Below are positions 36,896 to 45,422 of a stretch of DNA of 64,000 nt, piece by piece. The stretch spans positions 1-64,000 of the forward strand of contig NZ_AOGY02000028.1 of the NCBI RefSeq assembly GCF_000332455.1. The letters run 5' to 3'. The position numbers and the translations under genes were made by a program. Source of the stretch: Leptospira vanthielii serovar Holland str. Waz Holland = ATCC 700522 (GTDB lineage: Bacteria > Spirochaetota > Leptospiria > Leptospirales > Leptospiraceae). Each line of letters starts with the position of its first letter. The stretch's first letter is position 1. The notes under the pieces were generated by a model that saw only the letters and a list, made by a program, of their open reading frames with translations, did no database searches and was not told where the DNA came from.

Positions 36896-39383
36896 CCGTA
36901 TCTTATTTGGGATTTTTCTTTTTTGTTTTGGATCCCCACTCTTTGCAGTGAGTATCCGAGCTAAATTGATCAATCCGAAAAAGGAAATTGCAGAAAAGAA
37001 CTTATCGGTTCTAATTTTTGAAACGAAAAAATTTGCTCAAACTGATGCAGAAGGAAATGTTACATTAGATTTTCCATCTGCAGGTGACTACACCTTGCGT
37101 TTGTTACGTGACACTGGGATACAAGAAATAAAAATCTCTGTGGGATCCGAAGATGAATCGAGAACCATCTACACCGAAAAGAAAACAAGTGCTCCAAAAA
37201 CAGGAATCGTAGTTGAAGGAGAACGAGAAAAAACTGTGTCCTCTCGTACCAAGGTTCGTTATGAAGAAATCAAACGGATGCCAGGAACTTTTGGGGAAGC
37301 TCTTCGTGCTTTAGAAACCCTTCCTGGTGTCATTCCCAATATAGGTTTTGGTGGTGGTGCTAATGGTATCATCGTTCGTGGTGCCAACCCCAATGCCAAT
37401 ACATATCTTTATGATGACCTTCCAATTTTGTATCCCTTCCATTTAGATGGCCTAACATCTGTGATCCATAACGATTTAATCAAATCTATCGACTTATATT
37501 CAGGTGCTTATCCAGCAAACTTTAATAATGCGACAGGTGGTATCATTGAAATTGAAACTGTTGACTCTGTTCAAAAAACGAAAGGTGCTTTTCAAGTTTC
37601 TTTATGGAATACAACTGCGTATGCGGCGACACCCACTTCAGGTGGTAAAGGATATCTTGCAATTGCTGGCAAACTTGGATATTTGGATAAAACATTAGGT
37701 GCGACTGGACTTCTACCGGAAGGGATTCGTCTTCCGCGTTATAACGACTCTCAAATCAAATACGTTCATAACTTTACACCGGAACACCAAATCTCTTTTT
37801 ATAACCTAACTGCGCAAGACAACTTTGCCATTGATGTGCCGAACAAACCAGCCAATGACCCAACATCTTCGGCACTGGCCCTTCTAAGTGGAGCAAAAGC
37901 AAGTTTTGGTCAAAGTTTTCGTACTACAGCCCTTCGCTATACTTGGATTCCAGGTGATAAGTTTCAAAATCGTATAACATTAATTAACTTTGACCCAATT
38001 GGTGAATACAATGTTGGTTTTGGATCCATCCAAGGAAAACAATACCAAAGGGGCAGTTACGTTGGTGTACGTCAAGATGCGTATTGGACAGCTGCAAGGT
38101 TTTTAAAAGTTGATTTTGGAACTGAAGTTAGAAAATTTTCTTTTAGAGATTATGGAACTGAAGTGGCATTACGTGATCCAACCAATCCATCACCTAACCC
38201 ATACAACTCGGCAAGTCCAGATTTTGTTGGCAGACCTATTAGTATCCAAGGAAATTCTCCTTACTACAATGCATATACGACACTTCACTTTAAGTTCGGA
38301 AACTTTCTTTTTGAACCGGGTGCTCGTTATGATTATATTCAAGTCACAGGTAATGGTGCCTTAACACCAAGGGCTACTGCATCCTACACATTCCCTGAAG
38401 TTGGGAAGGGAATGACTGTTTATGGAAGTGGCGGAGATGTTTCTAGATTTCCACTTACTACGAACTTCAATTCAGAAACAGGAAACCCTGATTTACGATT
38501 CGAAAGAGCAAGAAAAGTCAGTGCTGGTATCGATCAAAAAATTGATCAAGTTTGGCAAGTAAAAGTGGAAATGTTTAAAAATCAGTTCACTGATACCATC
38601 ATTGATGATCCTTATGTATCATCTCCTGTTGGCTTAAATCCAGACAAAGGTCAATGGTTAACACAACCTATCGTCGCCAATCGACCGTTAAACTATTCAA
38701 ATCGTGCTACTGGATGGTCGCATGGATATGAACTTCTAATTCGTAAAAATGCACGTCCTGGAACGAGGGATTGGTTTGGTTGGATTTCCTATACCTGGTC
38801 ACAGTCTTTTCAAAACACAAATTTATACCAAATATACGAGGGAGATAATTCTCAAATTGGTGGAATAGAAAGAAAAATCCTAGCAGCATATTTTCCAAAT
38901 TCAAAAGAACAACTAGCACCATGGGACAGAACCCATGTCGCAAACTTTATTTATGGTTGGAGAATGAGTGAAGGTTTTCAAATCGGTGGTCGTTGGAGTT
39001 ATTTAACATCAGTACCATCACGCCCAGTTGTTGGTGATGACGGCGGTAAATTTTCAAATCCACTCAATGGCCTCACCTACTGGAACCCACAGTATTCGAA
39101 TAATCCTTACACATCCGAATATGGTTACGTGAAACGCGGAACCGATTTTCACAGATTTGACATTCGTTTCGATATTTTTGAAAATTATTCTTGGGGATAT
39201 ATGAACTGGTATTTAGAAATCGTAAACGTTTATATGAGAAAAAATAAAAACGGATATGACTTTGATAATTCAAGACCATTTTCAGCAACAAACCCAAAAC
39301 AAAACGATACTTTTGGAACCTTAGAACTGCCAGGTGGAACAGTAATTCCATTCTTCAATATTGGTATGGAGGTACATTTCTAA
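36867..39383 (+). CDS. TonB-dependent outer-membrane receptor
   Basis: This is an 838-residue outer-membrane transporter. A signal sequence (to about residue 28) is followed by a carboxypeptidase-regulatory-like domain (AKLINPKKEIAEKNLSVLIFE, about 30-105). The plug domain has RMPGTFGEALRALETLPGV and IIVRGANPNANTYLYDD, and a 22-strand-type barrel ends in NIGMEVHF with the terminal aromatic residue. It takes up a scarce nutrient with energy from TonB-ExbB-ExbD, whose genes follow directly. The substrate cannot be read from sequence. There is no riboswitch or Fur box that I can see ahead of it. Its start overlaps the preceding lipoprotein gene. Confidence 0.92.
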   Translation: MKSAKLKLNNRILFGIFLFCFGSPLFAVSIRAKLINPKKEIAEKNLSVLIFETKKFAQTDAEGNVTLDFPSAGDYTLRLLRDTGIQEIKISVGSEDESRTIYTEKKTSAPKTGIVVEGEREKTVSSRTKVRYEEIKRMPGTFGEALRALETLPGVIPNIGFGGGANGIIVRGANPNANTYLYDDLPILYPFHLDGLTSVIHNDLIKSIDLYSGAYPANFNNATGGIIEIETVDSVQKTKGAFQVSLWNTTAYAATPTSGGKGYLAIAGKLGYLDKTLGATGLLPEGIRLPRYNDSQIKYVHNFTPEHQISFYNLTAQDNFAIDVPNKPANDPTSSALALLSGAKASFGQSFRTTALRYTWIPGDKFQNRITLINFDPIGEYNVGFGSIQGKQYQRGSYVGVRQDAYWTAARFLKVDFGTEVRKFSFRDYGTEVALRDPTNPSPNPYNSASPDFVGRPISIQGNSPYYNAYTTLHFKFGNFLFEPGARYDYIQVTGNGALTPRATASYTFPEVGKGMTVYGSGGDVSRFPLTTNFNSETGNPDLRFERARKVSAGIDQKIDQVWQVKVEMFKNQFTDTIIDDPYVSSPVGLNPDKGQWLTQPIVANRPLNYSNRATGWSHGYELLIRKNARPGTRDWFGWISYTWSQSFQNTNLYQIYEGDNSQIGGIERKILAAYFPNSKEQLAPWDRTHVANFIYGWRMSEGFQIGGRWSYLTSVPSRPVVGDDGGKFSNPLNGLTYWNPQYSNNPYTSEYGYVKRGTDFHRFDIRFDIFENYSWGYMNWYLEIVNVYMRKNKNGYDFDNSRPFSATNPKQNDTFGTLELPGGTVIPFFNIGMEVHF

Positions 39384-39886
39384 TGAAGTATTGGATCTTT
39401 CTTCTTTGTGTTACAGTGACCTTCTCTTGTGCTGAATCTAAAAAATTTGAAGATTCCTATAAAGAGACAATTTTACTACAATATCTTCTCACGCAGAATG
39501 CTCCACAAGAGACATGTGAGTCAATGATTACAAATAAAGATTTATGTTTCAAAGCTTATGCTCAATCGGTCGGGGTAACTTTTACAGAAACTACATCAAA
39601 TGTAAAAACACTGACTTGCCAAGGATTGATTTCAAATTCTGCTTATAAAGATATGTCGGGTATTGCACAAACATGTGCATTCAATTGTCAAGTAACTGAC
39701 TGGAAATCAAAAACCAATTCTGGAATTTGTTCTCAATCGACAATCTCTGCACTGATAGAATCTAGTCTAACTTCTAGTACTGCAATTTCATGTTTGCGAT
39801 CTTGTTTTGCATCGACTAACAATCAAATAAGTACAGATCAGATTCCATTATATTTATTATTTAATAACATTCAAAAGGGAGAATAG
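39383..39886 (+). CDS. Cysteine-rich lipoprotein in the TonB operon
   Basis: This is a 167-residue exported protein. The signal peptide ends VTFSC (Cys16). The mature part has at least nine more cysteines in pairs (ETCESM, DLCFKAY, LTCQGL, QTCAFNCQV, GICSQS, SCLRSCF), so it should be held by several disulfides. The pattern resembles other cysteine-rich Leptospira lipoproteins, but I cannot name the family. Its ATG overlaps the receptor stop by one base (TAATG) and exbB begins one base after its stop. It probably works at the outer membrane with the receptor, for example in substrate capture. Confidence 0.72.
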   Translation: MKYWIFLLCVTVTFSCAESKKFEDSYKETILLQYLLTQNAPQETCESMITNKDLCFKAYAQSVGVTFTETTSNVKTLTCQGLISNSAYKDMSGIAQTCAFNCQVTDWKSKTNSGICSQSTISALIESSLTSSTAISCLRSCFASTNNQISTDQIPLYLLFNNIQKGE

Positions 39887-39887
39887 T

Positions 39888-40502
39888 ATGCAAGAGTATG
39901 TAGAAATAGGCGAAGAATTAATCTTTATTGCGATGGCATTTGCAAGTGTGATCGCATTGGCAGTTTTTGCGGAAAGGTTAATTTATTATAGAAAAACATT
40001 AGGTAAAAAAAACGAAGATTACTTAAGCGAAATTAGAACTTCCTTACAAGAAGAACCTGAAATCCATTGGAAAACAGATGCAGGTGAAGAATCCATTTAT
40101 ACTAGATTTGTGCAATTTGCTCTTAAACAATTAAAATTAGGAAGAAAAGGATTAGATGAAAGTTTAGATGGCCAAATTCTATCAGAAAAATTGGAACTAG
40201 AAAAACGTTTACCTATCTTAAATACATTGGGTAATAATGCCCCGTTTATTGGGCTACTAGGAACAGTTCTCGGAGTCATCAAAGCATTTTATGGTTTAGG
40301 GACATTGGGAAGTTCGGGTGCCGAAGTAGTCATGCGGTCCATCTCAACAGCTCTTCTTGCGACGGCAGCAGGTCTTGCAGTTGCCATTCCTGTGGTTATG
40401 GCAAACAATTATTTTTCTAGAAAATCTAAAGTCATTTTACAGAATATGGAAATCCTCAAAAAAGAACTACTCTCTTATCAAATGAATAAGACAAAGGTAT
40501 AA
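39888..40502 (+). CDS. exbB: ExbB / MotA-TolQ-ExbB proton channel family
   Basis: This is a 204-residue inner-membrane protein. It has one N-terminal helix (IFIAMAFASVIALAVFAERL) and two more near the C-terminus, with the family signature NAPFIGLLGTVLGVIKAFYGL and the STALLATAAGLAVAIPVVM helix. With ExbD it forms the proton-driven motor that energises TonB. The length fits short ExbB forms. It is tightly packed between the cysteine-rich lipoprotein and exbD (two-base gap). Confidence 0.93.
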   Translation: MQEYVEIGEELIFIAMAFASVIALAVFAERLIYYRKTLGKKNEDYLSEIRTSLQEEPEIHWKTDAGEESIYTRFVQFALKQLKLGRKGLDESLDGQILSEKLELEKRLPILNTLGNNAPFIGLLGTVLGVIKAFYGLGTLGSSGAEVVMRSISTALLATAAGLAVAIPVVMANNYFSRKSKVILQNMEILKKELLSYQMNKTKV

Positions 40503-40504
40503 TT

Positions 40505-40906
40505 ATGGCTGGAGCATCAGGTTCTCAAGACGAAGAAATTGGAAGTATCAATATCACTCCCATGGTGGATGTGATTTTAGTTCTTCTAGTAATTTTTATG
40601 GTAACAGCAAACTTTCTCAAAAAAGAAAGTTTGAATATCAATTTACCAAAAGTTCAGGCTGCTGATCCGAACGTTGCGGAATCAGTGCAAGTAGCAATCA
40701 CCAAAACAGGTGCCATTCTTTTGGAAGGGAAAGATACAGACGTTTCTGGTTTAGTGCGAAATCTCGAAAGAGAAGCAAAAATTAGACCTAATATGCGTTT
40801 AACGTTATCTGCAGACGAAAGTCTTCCTTATGGAAAAATTACGGAGCTGATGGGGATCATCCGAAAAGCGGGTGTCACTAAAATTGCCCTCAGTGTAAAA
40901 AAATGA
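40505..40906 (+). CDS. exbD: ExbD / TolR family biopolymer transport protein
   Basis: This 133-residue single-pass membrane protein has the N-terminal signature INITPMVDVILVLLVIFMV, whose Asp is the essential proton-carrying residue. The periplasmic part ends with a typical ExbD fold (SADESLPYGKITELMGIIRKAG). It partners ExbB directly upstream and overlaps tonB by four bases (ATGA). Confidence 0.94.
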   Translation: MAGASGSQDEEIGSINITPMVDVILVLLVIFMVTANFLKKESLNINLPKVQAADPNVAESVQVAITKTGAILLEGKDTDVSGLVRNLEREAKIRPNMRLTLSADESLPYGKITELMGIIRKAGVTKIALSVKK

Positions 40907-41556
40907 ATCGTTTTGCGGAATTATTGGAATCATTCAAAAAATCGATCAAACAGAACAAAGAACGTTTGTTCCACATTTGTTTAATTGGAAGTTTGTTTGT
41001 CCATACCGCAACTTACGCTGGTTATAAGATTAGCCAATTACGCGGTGATGAAGTGATCGAAGAATCAAACTTCGAAGATGTGGATGTCAGTTTTGAAGAA
41101 ATTCCTCCCGAACTCATTGGTGGTACTTCTTCTCCGGCACCAATAGAAAAACAAGAATGGGTGGAAGGAAGTAACAAAGACAAAGCCGATGAACCTGACA
41201 ACTCAGACATCAATCCGAACCAACTTTCAGGTAATGGAACGGACAAAGATGGATATCTTTTCTCTTTTAACGGAGACAAAATGCCAACTGCCATCATTGA
41301 CTTTGATTTGAAAGAATACTTTCCTCCGCAAGCAAAGGCTGCCAATATTGTGGAAAAACAAGTTGTACTGCTTGTACAAGTGAATGAAGATGGGAGTTTA
41401 CAATCAGCAAAAATTGTTTCTGGCAGAGCTGGATACGGGTTTGAAGAAGCTGCAATGAAACTCATCAAACGAGTCCGCTTTAGTCCAGGTTATGTGCAGG
41501 GACACCCGAAAAAAATGGCACATCGATTACCTATTTTGTTTTCACTCGAAGATTAA
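40903..41556 (+). CDS. tonB: TonB energy transducer
   Basis: This is a 217-residue TonB. One membrane anchor lies near residues 25-42 (FHICLIGSLFVHTATYAGYK). The periplasmic linker is acidic and Pro/Asp/Asn-rich rather than the usual Pro/Lys-rich type (KADEPDNSDINPNQ). The C-terminal TonB domain (about 140-217) has VVLLVQVNEDGSLQSAKIV, GYGFEEAAMKLIKRVRF and a final hydrophobic strand. It transmits motor energy to the receptor encoded upstream. It overlaps exbD by four bases and is followed ten bases later by the sensor kinase. Confidence 0.92.
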   Translation: MNRFAELLESFKKSIKQNKERLFHICLIGSLFVHTATYAGYKISQLRGDEVIEESNFEDVDVSFEEIPPELIGGTSSPAPIEKQEWVEGSNKDKADEPDNSDINPNQLSGNGTDKDGYLFSFNGDKMPTAIIDFDLKEYFPPQAKAANIVEKQVVLLVQVNEDGSLQSAKIVSGRAGYGFEEAAMKLIKRVRFSPGYVQGHPKKMAHRLPILFSLED

Positions 41557-41566
41557 CATAAATTCA

Positions 41567-43483
41567 ATGGAAACCTATTGGAGCAGATTTTTAGAAAAAC
41601 CAACTCTATCCATCTGCCTCCTCTCTCTAGTCATCACAGTCTCATTAACTTCGTATGCCTATTCCATACTAAAACCAACTGACAGTTCTTTATCCGAATA
41701 CTATCTAACAGAGAATACAGAATACTTTGTTGGCGACATACCGACAGATGATAGTGGCAAAATTGATTTTCAGAAAATGCACAAAGTATATTGGGAGTCA
41801 ACTTCGGGTTGGATCAATGATACCGAACTCCAACGGATTACCGATTCAGAATTTATCTGGTTACGATCCAAAGCATTTCCGAATCACAAAGAAAACGAGG
41901 ACTTATTTTTTTTATTAGAACACGGTGGACTGAATTTAGAAATATTTAATGGGTATGGTGATTCTATATTTAAGTTTGGGGATTTTTTTGAACAGGAGAA
42001 GTTACCCAATATATTCCAATCAAAATTTGCATGGATTAAAATTCCCAATGATGATTCAGAATACTACTACTTGAGATTATATCACAAAAAAGGAATTCTC
42101 TTTATAATCTCGATCGTAGAAAATTTAGTCGGGAAACAAACTGCCTTGTACCGCGAAGTCGCTTTAAAAAATCTAACGCCTATCTTCTTTCATTCCTTCT
42201 TCCTAATGATTGGAATTATATGCGCACTAGTCTATTTCATTGAATTTAAAAAACAATACAATATCCTTCTGGATTTTTCTGCTTTTTCTTTGTGTTTCGG
42301 ACTACTCGGCCTAACCTCCAATATACTCATTCGATACCTTTTTACAAATTCAGAAACATTATTTATACTCACTACTATATCTTCCAATTTTGTTTTTATT
42401 CCTATGTTATCAGGAGTGCGGCGCCTTTTCGGAAGTGGAAGATATAGAGTTCTCGATATACTAATTTATACAGATGTATTAATTTGTACGTTGACTACCA
42501 TTTTAGTTTTTTCCTTACCTTTCTTTGACGTTTCCCATACATTGCTTATTAGTAGCAGAAGTTTTTTTATTCTATTCAATCTCATCAACATACTTGGACC
42601 AATATACATTACCTTTGAAGCTTGGAAAAAAGGAAATCCCGAGGCTTTTGGACATTTTATAGGTTTTAGTGTTACACTTTTCCTTGTAATTTTAGAAATT
42701 TTCCTAGCAATCAAATCTAATGATAACTCTACAAATAAAGTAGTTCTTTGGGGTGTTTTATTTGGTGTTATTTCTCAAGGTTTTGCTTTAGAACGTACGA
42801 TATTTGCCAACAGACAGAAAGCACAATTGTACAAAGAAGATCTATTAAAAGCAGAAAAATCACTAAAAGAAAGCCAACTCAAAACTCTACAAACAAAGAT
42901 GAGTCCACATTATTTATTTAATTCTCTAAATACGATTCATGCACTTCATAAAATTAAACCAGAGTTAATTGGGGACGCAATCCTCAGTCTTGCCAATAAT
43001 TATAGATTCATTTCAGACAGAACCGATAGAGATTGGATTCCCTTTGAAGAAGAATGGAATTTTTTAGAGGATTACCTGCATTTACAAAAACTAAGATTTT
43101 ACGATACAATCCAAATTGATTTCAAAAAATCTGGAGACTTTTCTTCGGTGATCCTTCCGCCACTCCTCCTGCAACCCATCATAGAAAATTCTTTTAAACA
43201 TGGATTTCGTGGATCGGCGGAGGAACAGTTCCAGTTGTTCATTCATGCAAAAATGATTCGTGATTCTGTTTTTAGTTTTGTTGTCTACGACAATGGGATT
43301 GGCATTCCAGAAGAACTACTTGCGGATAAAGGAAAACTATTAGAAAGATCTTTAGGAAATATAAAAGAACGATTGAAGAACCTTTATTCAGAGTTTAATT
43401 TCGAAGTCACTAGAAATTATCCAGAAGGTGCAAGGACTGAAATCGAAATCATCCTCACATCTAGAGTTCCGCAAGTTCTCTAA
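41567..43483 (+). CDS. LytS-like sensor histidine kinase with membrane sensor
   Basis: This is a 638-residue kinase. Start ATG at 41567, just after tonB; codons upstream in frame overlap tonB and look spurious. One N-terminal helix, an extracytoplasmic domain (about 40-205) and seven membrane helices (about 210-420) precede the His_kinase domain, with His448 in MSPHYLFNSLNTIH. The HATPase follows, with LQPIIENSFKHG (N box) and DNGIGIPEE. This domain set pairs with LytTR regulators; the one at 34915-35652 is the natural partner. Placement at the end of the TonB operon suggests it senses the imported substrate or envelope state. Its last 23 bases overlap the convergent SCO gene. Confidence 0.9.
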   Translation: METYWSRFLEKPTLSICLLSLVITVSLTSYAYSILKPTDSSLSEYYLTENTEYFVGDIPTDDSGKIDFQKMHKVYWESTSGWINDTELQRITDSEFIWLRSKAFPNHKENEDLFFLLEHGGLNLEIFNGYGDSIFKFGDFFEQEKLPNIFQSKFAWIKIPNDDSEYYYLRLYHKKGILFIISIVENLVGKQTALYREVALKNLTPIFFHSFFLMIGIICALVYFIEFKKQYNILLDFSAFSLCFGLLGLTSNILIRYLFTNSETLFILTTISSNFVFIPMLSGVRRLFGSGRYRVLDILIYTDVLICTLTTILVFSLPFFDVSHTLLISSRSFFILFNLINILGPIYITFEAWKKGNPEAFGHFIGFSVTLFLVILEIFLAIKSNDNSTNKVVLWGVLFGVISQGFALERTIFANRQKAQLYKEDLLKAEKSLKESQLKTLQTKMSPHYLFNSLNTIHALHKIKPELIGDAILSLANNYRFISDRTDRDWIPFEEEWNFLEDYLHLQKLRFYDTIQIDFKKSGDFSSVILPPLLLQPIIENSFKHGFRGSAEEQFQLFIHAKMIRDSVFSFVVYDNGIGIPEELLADKGKLLERSLGNIKERLKNLYSEFNFEVTRNYPEGARTEIEIILTSRVPQVL

Positions 43484-44027
43484 GTTTTGTCGCTAGAGCA
43501 TTACCAGAAACTCCACCAGGAAAACTTGTAAGTGTATTCAGATTTTCATCCAATACATAAATAAAATTGGAATGATTTATCCTATAATTATTTCCCTCGC
43601 CCACTTTTTCTCTGACAATTCCAAATAGGTCAGTGAGTTTGATTAGAGACTCTGCATTGGGAGAAAGTGCTGTTAAATTCTTTCCAGGAAAATTCTGAAC
43701 ATAGTTTTTCAAAGTCGCAGGAGAATCCCTCTCTGGGTCCAGCGTTACAAAAATAAATCGAAATCGATTCGATTTTTCACCGAGTATCAGCGAAGCCCGA
43801 CCAAAATTGGTTAATGCTAACGGGCACATATCAGGACAATGAGAGAACCCAAAGTACAAAACAGATTTTTTTTCAGACCAAAAATTAGGTTCTAATAAAC
43901 TTCCATCTGGATTCACAAAAGATAGATGTTTCCACTCTTCTTTGATTTTATCTTCTTTCGATTTACAAAAAGACAAAAAACCGAACATCAAAAAAATACA
44001 AACTAATGTTATACGGCTACGATCCAA
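43461..44027 (-). CDS. SCO1/SenC family copper chaperone, lipoprotein
   Basis: This 188-residue thioredoxin-fold protein is anchored by a lipid at Cys21 (GFLSFC). The copper-binding CPDMC gives Cys64 and Cys68, and a distal His in RINHSNFIYV completes the site. The family delivers copper to cuproenzymes such as cytochrome oxidase, or keeps their cysteines reduced. The start is TTG at 44027, inside the end of the multicopper oxidase gene; GGGGGA lies upstream of it at good spacing. It is the last gene of the copper module. Its client here may be the oxidase or the cupredoxin lipoprotein rather than a respiratory oxidase. Confidence 0.9.
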   Translation of the reverse strand: MDRSRITLVCIFLMFGFLSFCKSKEDKIKEEWKHLSFVNPDGSLLEPNFWSEKKSVLYFGFSHCPDMCPLALTNFGRASLILGEKSNRFRFIFVTLDPERDSPATLKNYVQNFPGKNLTALSPNAESLIKLTDLFGIVREKVGEGNNYRINHSNFIYVLDENLNTLTSFPGGVSGNALATKLRELAEL

Positions 44028-45076
44028 CCCATTCCCCCATTTTCAGCCATATGAGTTTGGTGAGGATGAAACATATACCGACCTTTTTTCTTCAGTACAA
44101 ATTCAATCACAACTCGTTCTGTTTGCCCAATAGTCACAACATCAGAATGTCCATCGGGAACAATACTTCCTAAACTTCGTATGATATCAAAAGTCTGAGC
44201 ATGTAAATGGAAGGTAATGATGGGTTCTCTTTCCATCATATTTTGAATGTAGAATCGAACCCTTTCCCCTACGGGAACTTTCATAGGATAACGATCATAT
44301 ATCCCTGCTATTCCATTCCAAGTATAATAATCGTTTTTACCTTTGCCTTTGGTATCCCATCCAGAAAATGTCAGAACAAATTCATGGGCAGGTTTCCTTT
44401 TGGTGGGTGGATCCACAAGTAATGCACCATACAACCCTTTGGCGGTATGTACCATAAGTGGAGGAACATGGCAATGGTAAGGATGAAGTCCAATAGGACC
44501 TGCTTCAATCTGATAAGTCCTCTCGCCGAAGGCCGGAATTGGCTCCCATCCATCCTCTAGAGGATCATGGGTACCGTGAAAGTGCAAAGAATGAGGATCC
44601 GGGCTAGAATTTTTGACATGAATACGAAGAGTATCACCCAAATTGGCACGAAGAACAGGGCCGGGAACCAGTCCATCAAAGGTCCATGCTGGATAGTTTA
44701 CATTATGCGCTATGTTCATACTCAAGGGAAAAAGATTTAAATTAAAATCTTTTACCTTTTGATTCGTATTTTTATAGTTAGGTGGGTAGTAAAACCTTTC
44801 GGTATACTCCTCTTTAATAAAAAAAGGTGGGTGGGCCATACTCCCATAAGTGTTTGTCCCCCGTAAACTCCCACCAGCTCCAATCGAGTTTTGGTAATTA
44901 TCACTAACAGTAGGAGTGGTCACCACTCCAAAGTTAGCCGCTACCGAAGTTGTAGGATCAGAAGGGCCACAAATTTCCTCAGAGTTTCGCGAATTGAATT
45001 TGATAGACCCAAAAAGCGATCCCACAAATCCCATAACACCAAATCCGATTGTTGTTAAAAAACTCTTCCGATCCAT
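44009..45076 (-). CDS. Two-domain multicopper oxidase
   Basis: This 355-residue exported oxidase begins with a short positively charged signal (MDRKSFLTTIGFGVMGFVGS) without the Tat twin arginine. Domain 1 has HSLHFHG (His162, 165, 167) and HPYHCHVPPLMVH (His198, 201, Cys202, His203, Met208), giving a type-1 copper and trinuclear ligands. Domain 2 has ITFHLH (His290, 292) and FHPHQTH (His337, 339, 342) but no cysteine, so only domain 1 carries a type-1 site. This is the two-domain laccase-like or nitrite-reductase-like class, active as a trimer. Likely roles are copper(I) oxidation or oxidation of a small molecule. It overlaps the SCO gene by 19 bases. Confidence 0.88.
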   Translation of the reverse strand: MDRKSFLTTIGFGVMGFVGSLFGSIKFNSRNSEEICGPSDPTTSVAANFGVVTTPTVSDNYQNSIGAGGSLRGTNTYGSMAHPPFFIKEEYTERFYYPPNYKNTNQKVKDFNLNLFPLSMNIAHNVNYPAWTFDGLVPGPVLRANLGDTLRIHVKNSSPDPHSLHFHGTHDPLEDGWEPIPAFGERTYQIEAGPIGLHPYHCHVPPLMVHTAKGLYGALLVDPPTKRKPAHEFVLTFSGWDTKGKGKNDYYTWNGIAGIYDRYPMKVPVGERVRFYIQNMMEREPIITFHLHAQTFDIIRSLGSIVPDGHSDVVTIGQTERVVIEFVLKKKGRYMFHPHQTHMAENGGMGWIVAV

Positions 45077-45095
45077 AATAAAACTCTCTTATATC

Positions 45096-45407
45096 TTAGA
45101 CGTGAGAAATTAAACTGAGAACCCAAACAAGAACTAAAACTCCAAGACCGCCACCGACAGCGATTTGTTTGAATTTTTTTTCGTATTCGGTATCAGCGAC
45201 TAACAAATAAACCGCAGGCCCAATGACCGGAATCACCAAAATCACAAGAGACCAAATGATTTGTTTTGTTGTATCCATTCCTTTTTGTTTGGATAAACCA
45301 AAGAGTGCCAGCGGTGCCCAAACCATTGTTAGAACAAAAGGAAGGTAATACGCGTAAGATCCGATAAAGTATGTCCAAAAACCTGGGTTTGCAAAAGTTG
45401 TTTCCAT
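45096..45407 (-). CDS. Small membrane protein with PLDc_N-like domain
   Basis: This 103-residue protein has three hydrophobic segments. The central SLVILVIPVIGPAVYLLVAD is the PLDc_N-type motif, normally found at the N-terminus of cardiolipin synthases but here alone. The same motif with the following helices occurs at the C-terminus of the gene just upstream (VPFIGSLIYLYSKE), so this gene looks like a detached copy of that membrane tail. TTGGAG precedes the ATG. It sits between the cupredoxin/NosD lipoprotein and the multicopper oxidase, and probably helps assemble or anchor that module. The function is unknown. Confidence 0.72.
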   Translation of the reverse strand: METTFANPGFWTYFIGSYAYYLPFVLTMVWAPLALFGLSKQKGMDTTKQIIWSLVILVIPVIGPAVYLLVADTEYEKKFKQIAVGGGLGVLVLVWVLSLISHV

Positions 45408-45422
45408 AAATAAACTCCAATA

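Noticed and set aside
36554..39383. B12 or Fur regulation of the TonB-dependent receptor
   Set aside because: I saw no riboswitch core and no Fur-like palindrome in the promoter-sized gap upstream.
41492..41566. Upstream extension of the LytS-like kinase into tonB
   Set aside because: These codons overlap tonB, look non-coding, and the ATG at 41567 is followed at once by a normal membrane anchor.
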